A DNA stretch of 64,000 bases from Agaribacter marinus (lineage in GTDB: Bacteria; Pseudomonadota; Gammaproteobacteria; Enterobacterales; Alteromonadaceae), in the NCBI RefSeq assembly GCF_030160655.1, contig NZ_BSOT01000005.1:1693546-1757545 (forward strand), read 5' to 3'. Positions 58,031-64,000 of the stretch are shown one piece after another. The notes under the pieces were generated by a model. The model worked only from the letters and a program-made list of their open reading frames with translations. It did not search any database and was not told where the DNA came from. The position numbers and the translations under genes were made by a program. Each line of letters starts with the position of its first letter. Positions within the stretch are counted from its first letter, which is position 1.

Positions 58031-59153
58031 TAACACCAGCGCTCCCTCCATGAATGTAATGCATGTGACGTATGATATGCGCATAGGCGGCACAGAAATG
58101 GTGATTAAAAGCATTGTTGAAGGCATTTCCACCAATAAAGTATCTCAATCCATCTTTTGTATTGAAGAACCCTTAGGGCCTTGGGGACAAAGCATGCAAA
58201 CCGACGGCCTGCCAATTTTTACAGCAAATCGGCGTCCAGGATTTGACATGGCACTCATCAAAGCTATTCGTCAAGAAATACGCCTAAAGGACATTGATAT
58301 TGTGCACTGTCATCAATATACCCCGTGGGTATACGGTACGATAGCGGCGCTGTTTACCTCCGCTAAGGTGATATTTACAGAGCATGGGCGGTTTTACCCA
58401 GACTATAAATCGCCAAAGCGTCGTTGGATTAACCCAATGCTAAACGCGTTAACCAAACAAGTAACCTCTATTTCAACAGCAACTGCGCAAGCACTTGAAG
58501 ATTTCGAGTACTTATCAAAAAACAAGATCCAAGTCCTATACAATGGCATTTCAGATGTTATACCGACGACCAAAAGAGATTTACATACAGATTTATCACT
58601 ATCATCAGACACAACAATACTAGGTTGTATTGCTCGTTTTGACCCAATAAAAAATCATCTGATGATGCTCGAAGGTTTACACTTCGCTATGCAAGATGGC
58701 CTAAAAGCGCACTTAGTGATCGTTGGCGACGGCGAAATGCGTCAACCGATAGAAGATAAAATCGATGAGCTACACCTTCAATCTCACGTAACCTTAACGG
58801 GATATCAATCTGAACCATTTAATTACTTAAATGCAATGGATATTTTCTTGTTAACGTCATTTAGTGAAGGCACATCAATGACATTACTTGAGGCCATGCG
58901 TGCATCAAAGCCTTGTATAGTAACGAATGTCGGTGGAAATCCAGAAGTAATTAAAGACGGGGAAACCGGTATTGTGATTCCAAATGACGACGCTGATGCC
59001 CTCGCAAAGGCGATATCATCACTTGTCAAAGACAAAACAAAATATGATGCAATGTCCGCGGCTGCCCAAAAGCGATTTGGCGCATTGTTTAGTGCTGACA
59101 TAATGTGCGCCCAATATTTGTCTTTATACACAACGATTACAGGCAACGAATAA
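58020..59153 (+). CDS. family 4 glycosyltransferase
   Basis: A protein of about 377 residues from ATG 58020, overlapping the asnB-like stop by 11 bases; a second ATG at 58050 is possible. GT-B landmarks: VTYDMRIGGTEMVIKSIVEG, IVHCHQYTPWVYG, ILGCIARFDPIKNHLMML and the nucleotide-sugar motif SEGTSMTLLEAMRASKPCIV. This pattern is common in XrtA-type loci. Donor sugar unknown. Confidence 0.92.
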   Translation: MNNNNTSAPSMNVMHVTYDMRIGGTEMVIKSIVEGISTNKVSQSIFCIEEPLGPWGQSMQTDGLPIFTANRRPGFDMALIKAIRQEIRLKDIDIVHCHQYTPWVYGTIAALFTSAKVIFTEHGRFYPDYKSPKRRWINPMLNALTKQVTSISTATAQALEDFEYLSKNKIQVLYNGISDVIPTTKRDLHTDLSLSSDTTILGCIARFDPIKNHLMMLEGLHFAMQDGLKAHLVIVGDGEMRQPIEDKIDELHLQSHVTLTGYQSEPFNYLNAMDIFLLTSFSEGTSMTLLEAMRASKPCIVTNVGGNPEVIKDGETGIVIPNDDADALAKAISSLVKDKTKYDAMSAAAQKRFGALFSADIMCAQYLSLYTTITGNE

Positions 59154-59156
59154 CTA

Positions 59157-60065
59157 ATGTCAACGCAAGAGAAATCCACACTCCCCTTAGTCTCAGTCAT
59201 TATGCCAGCGTATAACGCGGCGAGATTTGTGCGAGCATCTATTGATGCTGTTTTATCGCAGTCACATTCAAACGTAGAGCTTATTGTTATCAATGACGGA
59301 TCTAGTGATGAAACCCCTAACATTCTTGCAGAATACTCAGATAAGATCATCGCAATAAATATTGATAATAGTGGCGTGTCTGCCGCCAGAAACATAGGAA
59401 TAGCAAACGCTAAGGGCGAATGGCTAGCGTTTTGCGATGCCGATGATATCTGGTTTAAGGATAAACTGGCTCAACAACTTGGTAGCATTAACGATAATGT
59501 ATGGTCGTATACAGACTCATTTTATTTTGGTGAAGACTACCCATATGCTGACGATAGCCCAACTAACACTAAGCGATCTGATCTGAGCAACTTGTATTCG
59601 GGCAAAGTATTCGACCACTTAATTCTTGAAAACTTTATTACTACGTCCAGTTTATTAATTAAAAAAAGTGTGCTTGAAAAATTTGGCGGTTTTGACAAAA
59701 ATTTAAGTAGCATGGAAGACTGGTCACTTTGGCTGAATATTGCCACGGAATACCCTATAGCCTTGGTGCCACAAACCTTACTTAAATATCGTGTTTATAG
59801 TGGTTCTACTTCAAGAAAAGCAAGAGAGGCCCTACCCTTGCATTTATCCGTTATAGACAATGCGATAGCGGGCTTAACAATAGAGAAACGTGACCAATAT
59901 AAAAAATTTGCACATCGTAAGTCCTATACAATTACGTCCTATATTGCGGAACAAGCTAATGATTATCCGTTCGCAATTTACTGTGCCTGGAAGGCACTGT
60001 TACTGTCACCATCCATATCTACACTGAAGCGCTTTTTGGCTACCTTGGTAGGCAGGTTTAGGTAA
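59157..60065 (+). CDS. family 2 glycosyltransferase
   Basis: This 302-residue GT-A enzyme contains VSVIMPAYNAARFVRASIDA, VINDGSSDETPNIL, GVSAARNIGIANAKGEWLAF and the DxD motif CDADDIW. The C-terminal part is helical and without clear membrane anchor. It follows the preceding glycosyltransferase by three bases. Confidence 0.93.
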   Translation: MSTQEKSTLPLVSVIMPAYNAARFVRASIDAVLSQSHSNVELIVINDGSSDETPNILAEYSDKIIAINIDNSGVSAARNIGIANAKGEWLAFCDADDIWFKDKLAQQLGSINDNVWSYTDSFYFGEDYPYADDSPTNTKRSDLSNLYSGKVFDHLILENFITTSSLLIKKSVLEKFGGFDKNLSSMEDWSLWLNIATEYPIALVPQTLLKYRVYSGSTSRKAREALPLHLSVIDNAIAGLTIEKRDQYKKFAHRKSYTITSYIAEQANDYPFAIYCAWKALLLSPSISTLKRFLATLVGRFR

Positions 60066-60112
60066 TATGATTGAAACAACTAAGATTCTTACTCTCTTGA
60101 GTTAACTAATAT

Positions 60113-61150
60113 ATGCAACGCTTCTATTATATCGATTTACTGCGTGCGCTAGCCATTATGATGGTATTTGTAGCCCACTCAATATTAAGCTTTGGCCCTG
60201 CACCATGGAATTTTGGTTTTCAATTTGGCGGCACCGGTGTTGAATTGTTTTTCTTATTGTCAGGATGGCTGATTGGCTCACAATTGTATAAGGAACAACA
60301 AAAATTTGGCTCTATTGACATAAAACGGTTTTGGTTTAGGCGATGGATGCGCACTTTCCCAGCATACTTTGCTGTTCTATTTTTCACGTTAGGACAGCTT
60401 TACCTCACAAAAGAGTCAGTACCTAATCCAACAGCCTATTTTTTCTTTCTACAGAATTACTTAACGGATTTACCTTTTTTTTATGTCAGTTGGTCGTTAT
60501 CTGTTGAGGAACAATTTTACCTTATGATTGCGCCAACCTTGGTTTTACTAAGTCGCTCGAAAAGTATTAATTTCCAATTTGGAATATTGCTTCTCATATT
60601 ACTATCACCAAGCTTGTTTAGGTTCATGGATTTATATACAAAAAGTACGCAAACACATGTTCGCTGGGACTGCTGTGTGATGGGTGTTTTACTAGCATTT
60701 ATACATTTCAAAAAACCCAAACTATGGGCTAATATTAGCAAACGTGCATTTGCTGTTTGTGCAATTTGCGTATGTATTTATATGAGCTTCTATGCATTTC
60801 AATGGTTTAAACCGTACACCCAATATCAAGGGCCTTCTAACCTAGTATTGGCATTTGTGTTCAGTGGAATGCTCATTTTTGCTATTCAAAAATCAGTAAA
60901 CAAACTACCCGTTTGCCACGCAGTAATAATGCACATATCAACACGCTCATATTCAATGTACTTATTGCACCCAGATGCACTCGCAGTATGTAAAAAGTTC
61001 TTCCCAATTAGCAATTATTTCGTTTTTTTTACTTGCTCATTTATCATCACCATGCTCGCATCGGAAATTCTGTATAGAGTTATTGAACTACCGTTTATTG
61101 GACTGCGTGAAAAATACAAATTTTCCGCAAAACGCACAAGGTCATGCTGA
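60113..61150 (+). CDS. acyltransferase-3 family membrane protein
   Basis: This 345-residue polytopic protein has the family start FYYIDLLRALAIMMVFVAHS with the catalytic-type histidine, the FGGTGVELFFLLSGWLIG segment and the YVSWSLSVEEQFYLM motif. It most likely O-acetylates a glycan at the inner membrane. It differs in sequence from the acyltransferase encoded near 46-47 kb, so the locus carries two. Confidence 0.92.
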   Translation: MQRFYYIDLLRALAIMMVFVAHSILSFGPAPWNFGFQFGGTGVELFFLLSGWLIGSQLYKEQQKFGSIDIKRFWFRRWMRTFPAYFAVLFFTLGQLYLTKESVPNPTAYFFFLQNYLTDLPFFYVSWSLSVEEQFYLMIAPTLVLLSRSKSINFQFGILLLILLSPSLFRFMDLYTKSTQTHVRWDCCVMGVLLAFIHFKKPKLWANISKRAFAVCAICVCIYMSFYAFQWFKPYTQYQGPSNLVLAFVFSGMLIFAIQKSVNKLPVCHAVIMHISTRSYSMYLLHPDALAVCKKFFPISNYFVFFTCSFIITMLASEILYRVIELPFIGLREKYKFSAKRTRSC

Positions 61151-61180
61151 CCTCTTCTCACTATCAAAATAAGTATTTTA

Positions 61181-62434
61181 ATGTCACTAAAACTGAATAA
61201 TGCATTACTAACCTTGCTTGTACTTGTCGTACTGACGCCATTGCGTGTGTCTGGTGCGCAACAACCATTAATGAACGTAGAACAATTTACTTACGAGGGA
61301 GGTTTTAGAGTAAGCACTAAAGCCTTTGGTCAAACCCAATTCCACAGTTCTCAATATGCCTACGGTATTTTTACTATAGATAAAAAACGAAATTCAATGT
61401 TTCTCATTGGTCACCCACGAATGAGTAACATTGCAGAGTTTGCTCTGCCTGAAATTAAGCGTACAGCGAATATTTCTGCGTTCGATATAGCGGCGAATAT
61501 AAAACAAGGGTTCAGCCAGTTTCACAATACATCACGAGTTGATACTGGTATAAACAATTACTTCAGGGTGACAGGTATAGGGACCTACAAGGAAGGTCTC
61601 ATCGTAAACTACATAAATTGGTATGATGCCGGCGGGACTGAAACAGATACAACGGTGTTTATTGAAGATCGTACACAACTGGCTCAAAGCGAAATACAAG
61701 GGCCATATCAACTTGACGGCGCTGCACACAGCTCAGGCTGGATAACGGAGGTTCCGAACGAATGGCAAGACAAGTTCAATGCCTCACATATATTTGGAAA
61801 CCATGCATACTCCTCGATTATTTCTCGCTCTTCCGTGGGGCCTAGTTTTTTTGCCGTGGATCTCAAAACATCACCGTTTATCAGCGCTACATCGGGGCGA
61901 ATACATACAAAAGCGCTATTGGACTTTCCACTAAAGCACCTATTACGCAAACCACATTATAAAATTAACAACAACCGAGATGCTATTTTATATAATGAAG
62001 ACGGAAAAAATGATTTGTGGACCTTCGTGTCTGGTGCAGCTTATGGTTTTATAGTGCCCGGCACGAGAACTTACTTAACCATTGGTAAATCGGGTGGCCA
62101 TGAATCAAAAATCGGATATAAAATAAAAAGAACAGACGGCTCAAAATGTGGCGGAATGTGCGTAAAAGATAGAGAAGATGCGTATGCTTACTACTGGGCA
62201 TGGGATGTAAACGACTTACTTGAAGTAAAGAATGAAGAGCGTCTCCCCCATCAGATACAACCCTATGAGTATGGAAAATGGCCAATCCCAAAATCACTCG
62301 GCGTAACAGAAATTTCATATGGGTATTTTGATAACGAAGAGAACAAGCTTTACCTTTCCGTCAAAGACGGTGACAACATTGCCAAGTATTCAAGAAGCCC
62401 GATATTTCTAGTGTATAACTACAAAAGCCCTTAA
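61181..62434 (+). CDS. secreted protein of unknown function at the end of the polysaccharide operon
   Basis: I do not recognise this 417-residue protein. It has a Sec signal peptide (LLTLLVLVVLTPLRVSGA). The mature part is beta-rich and full of aromatic residues and Gly/Asp turns (for example YGYFDNEENKLYLSVKDG and AYYWAWDVNDLLEVK), compatible with a beta-propeller-like or carbohydrate-binding fold. One CGGMC motif could form a disulfide. Its position, 30 bases after an acyltransferase gene, suggests action on the polysaccharide outside the cytoplasm. Confidence 0.65.
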   Translation: MSLKLNNALLTLLVLVVLTPLRVSGAQQPLMNVEQFTYEGGFRVSTKAFGQTQFHSSQYAYGIFTIDKKRNSMFLIGHPRMSNIAEFALPEIKRTANISAFDIAANIKQGFSQFHNTSRVDTGINNYFRVTGIGTYKEGLIVNYINWYDAGGTETDTTVFIEDRTQLAQSEIQGPYQLDGAAHSSGWITEVPNEWQDKFNASHIFGNHAYSSIISRSSVGPSFFAVDLKTSPFISATSGRIHTKALLDFPLKHLLRKPHYKINNNRDAILYNEDGKNDLWTFVSGAAYGFIVPGTRTYLTIGKSGGHESKIGYKIKRTDGSKCGGMCVKDREDAYAYYWAWDVNDLLEVKNEERLPHQIQPYEYGKWPIPKSLGVTEISYGYFDNEENKLYLSVKDGDNIAKYSRSPIFLVYNYKSP

Positions 62435-63909
62435 GACCGCTTGACCTTTGCAGTGAATCTGGAGAGCTGCTGGCTCAATAATTGTGTAATCCACTCAACG
62501 GTTTTATCTACATCACGATTGATGAACTTCATCAAGAAAAAGCTTATGCATAACGTAATTATGTATAGCGCGCCATAAATTGCACTGAGAATAAGCAAGT
62601 TCAAAAATGCCAATTCAGAGAAAAACAAATATTGTGAGAATGACGCAAGGTAATTTGCAAAAACTATTGGAATAAGCAAACCTGCAAATGCAAATAGGGA
62701 GAAACTAAAATAAAACCATACCACTGCGACAATCAATAGCAGACTAACGGCTGCAATGATTATTCGCCACTCAGCAAACACAACTAAATCGCCCGAGAAA
62801 AACAACAAAAACGCGGCAAGCATCGCAGCAAAGGTAATCAGATCATAATAAAACAAAAGCTTTACCTTAGAAACACTGGTTAAGGCCTGTTGAAAAATAG
62901 CAACAATCGAATAGTTTATGATAAAGAATGACAAAATTCCGAGAATCGGCGCGAATACCTGCCATTTTTCATCAAATAAAGTACTCACTAGATATTCATC
63001 ATATAAAAATAATATGCCCGCAATTGGCGATGTAATAGATAGTAACAAGGTGACAGAGGTCAATATTTGAAAATTAATACTCCTTTTGTCACCCTTCACT
63101 TTTGCAAATGTCGCTAGCAAAGGCTCAGACAGCGGTTGAATAACTTCCCTACCTGGTAGCGTTGAAATATTTTTCATCATGTTGTAACCACCTAGATCGC
63201 CAGTAGAAAACGACTTTGATATGAAGATAGTATCAAATTCTGACTTAATATAACCCAGTACAGCTTTTAACAGCATCCACTTAGAAAATGACCATTGGTT
63301 TAGCAACTTACTTAGGGTAAATCTAGGACTGTATTTCGCAATAACATATGAATAAGACGCTTTGATTACGTAGGACGCAACAACGCCAATTATCATCGCC
63401 CAATAGCTCTTTAGTGCATAAGCCAAACTCAACGTGATAACGAAACTACCCAATTTATCAACAATGGCTAATCTCACCAAGGGTTGGTAATTGAGTTCTC
63501 TTTTTTGCAAGAGAATACCTGGACTGATGAACGCACTGATCGGCAAAATTGAAGAAATAACAATAAGTGGCCAAAACAACTTAGGTTGCTCAAAAAATAA
63601 TGCTAATGGCCAAGCACACGCAATAAGAATCACGGCAAGGCCTGTCTTTAACAAAATACCTAAAGTCCAAGCAGTATTTAAGTCATCGTCATCTACTTCG
63701 TCTTTTTGCACGATGTACTGCTGCGCACCAGAATCTGACAAAACGTCGCATAAGAATACTAACATCGTCGCAATAGCGACCAAACCAAAGTCTTCAGGCG
63801 TTAGTAGCCTGGCCAGTATTAAAAGGCTTACGATCCCGATACTTCGCTGTATTCCCCTTATTATGAGAATAAAGAATGAGCTATCGAGTGTTTTTTGTGC
63901 GAGAGACAT
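62431..63909 (-). CDS. polysaccharide flippase (Wzx-like, MOP superfamily)
   Basis: This 492-residue protein has about 12-14 hydrophobic segments. It starts SLAQKTLDSSFFILIIRGIQ and has LARLLTPEDFGLVAIATM, the typical signature of polysaccharide-transporter (PST) flippases such as WzxC, AmsL and ExoT. It would flip lipid-linked repeat units across the inner membrane. It converges with the secreted-protein gene, the two stop codons sharing the TTAA at 62431-62434, with no terminator between. Confidence 0.92.
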   Translation of the reverse strand: MSLAQKTLDSSFFILIIRGIQRSIGIVSLLILARLLTPEDFGLVAIATMLVFLCDVLSDSGAQQYIVQKDEVDDDDLNTAWTLGILLKTGLAVILIACAWPLALFFEQPKLFWPLIVISSILPISAFISPGILLQKRELNYQPLVRLAIVDKLGSFVITLSLAYALKSYWAMIIGVVASYVIKASYSYVIAKYSPRFTLSKLLNQWSFSKWMLLKAVLGYIKSEFDTIFISKSFSTGDLGGYNMMKNISTLPGREVIQPLSEPLLATFAKVKGDKRSINFQILTSVTLLLSITSPIAGILFLYDEYLVSTLFDEKWQVFAPILGILSFFIINYSIVAIFQQALTSVSKVKLLFYYDLITFAAMLAAFLLFFSGDLVVFAEWRIIIAAVSLLLIVAVVWFYFSFSLFAFAGLLIPIVFANYLASFSQYLFFSELAFLNLLILSAIYGALYIITLCISFFLMKFINRDVDKTVEWITQLLSQQLSRFTAKVKRS

Positions 63910-63910
63910 A

Positions 63911-64000
63911 TTAGGCGTCTTGTCCTGTTTGACTTATTGTTTGGCGTAACTTTTGACCTAAGGCTAGGTTGTCGGCCAATTGCGTTGCAATAATACCTGA
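63911..64000 (-). CDS. C-terminal end of an unidentified protein (cut by window edge)
   Basis: The last 29 codons of a minus-strand frame are visible, ending TAA one base before the flippase ATG, so the two genes are probably co-transcribed. The end (LADNLALGQKLRQTIS) is compatible with the C-terminal helix of a family 4 glycosyltransferase, but this is too short to decide. Confidence 0.45.
   Translation of the reverse strand, partial: SGIIATQLADNLALGQKLRQTISQTGQDA

Noticed and set aside
58823-59395. 190-codon open frame antisense to two glycosyltransferase genes
   Set aside because: It overlaps the real genes completely, spans their junction and has no family resemblance; chance antisense frame.
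62431-62434. Shared stop codons TTAA of the secreted protein and flippase genes as a regulatory overlap
   Set aside because: A four-base convergent overlap is common and the palindromic TTAA explains it without special function.

Overview
The window looks like chromosomal DNA of a marine gammaproteobacterium of the Alteromonadales (Alteromonadaceae-like). The basis is a moderately AT-rich composition and typical gammaproteobacterial synteny: mutS - pncC (cinA C-terminal family) - recA, pyrG - eno, and a complete ccm operon next to a FliK/FlhB-C pair. The rest is surface-polysaccharide and secretion genes. Taxonomy is inferred from gene content only. I found no rRNA, tRNA, CRISPR array, transposase or prophage, and no recognisable transcription-factor gene.

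Region 1 (1-5.3 kb) is one end of a type II secretion-like system: a divergent gspE-like ATPase cut by the left edge, then gspL-, gspM-, gspC- and gspD-like genes (the secretin is a lipoprotein) and an exported protein of unknown function. Region 2 (5.3-14.7 kb, minus strand) is one long operon for export of a polysaccharide by an ABC transporter: a WecA-type initiating transferase, a small lipoprotein, KpsD/Wza-like, KpsM, KpsT and KpsE-like proteins, then rfbA, rfbC, rfbD, rfbB for dTDP-L-rhamnose. Region 3 (15-18 kb) holds a POT peptide transporter, a small membrane protein and galE.

Region 4 (18-26.2 kb, minus strand) is the cytochrome c maturation operon ccmA-B-CD-E-F-G-H-I followed by mlaA. 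Here CcmC and CcmD appear to be one fused protein with an additional linker transmembrane helix. Divergent from it are a FliK-like protein and a stand-alone FlhB C-terminal domain. Region 5 (29-42 kb) is housekeeping: recA with a LexA box, pncC, mutS, pyrG, eno, then an unrecognised gene, an ABC exporter whose start codon is problematic, and a large zinc metalloprotease.

Region 6 (42.2-64 kb) is a second polysaccharide locus of the kind associated with XrtA/PEP-CTERM exopolysaccharide loci, although no exosortase is visible. Its minus-strand arm carries an acyltransferase, an SGNH hydrolase, a trypsin-like protease, and a compact set made of a Tat-exported protein, a PqqD-like chaperone, an HprK-related kinase and a nucleotidyltransferase (the poorly understood 'HPr-rel-A' type system). 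The set has a good candidate promoter with a palindrome in its spacer. The plus-strand arm holds two FemAB/GNAT-like proteins, a rhamnogalacturonan-lyase-like protein, four glycosyltransferases, a polysaccharide deacetylase, an asparagine-synthase-like amidotransferase, a second acyltransferase and an unknown secreted protein. A flippase follows on the minus strand. The most promising under-described pieces are the Tat/PqqD/HprK/nucleotidyltransferase set, the CcmC-CcmD fusion, and the lyase-like and secreted proteins inside the biosynthetic operon.
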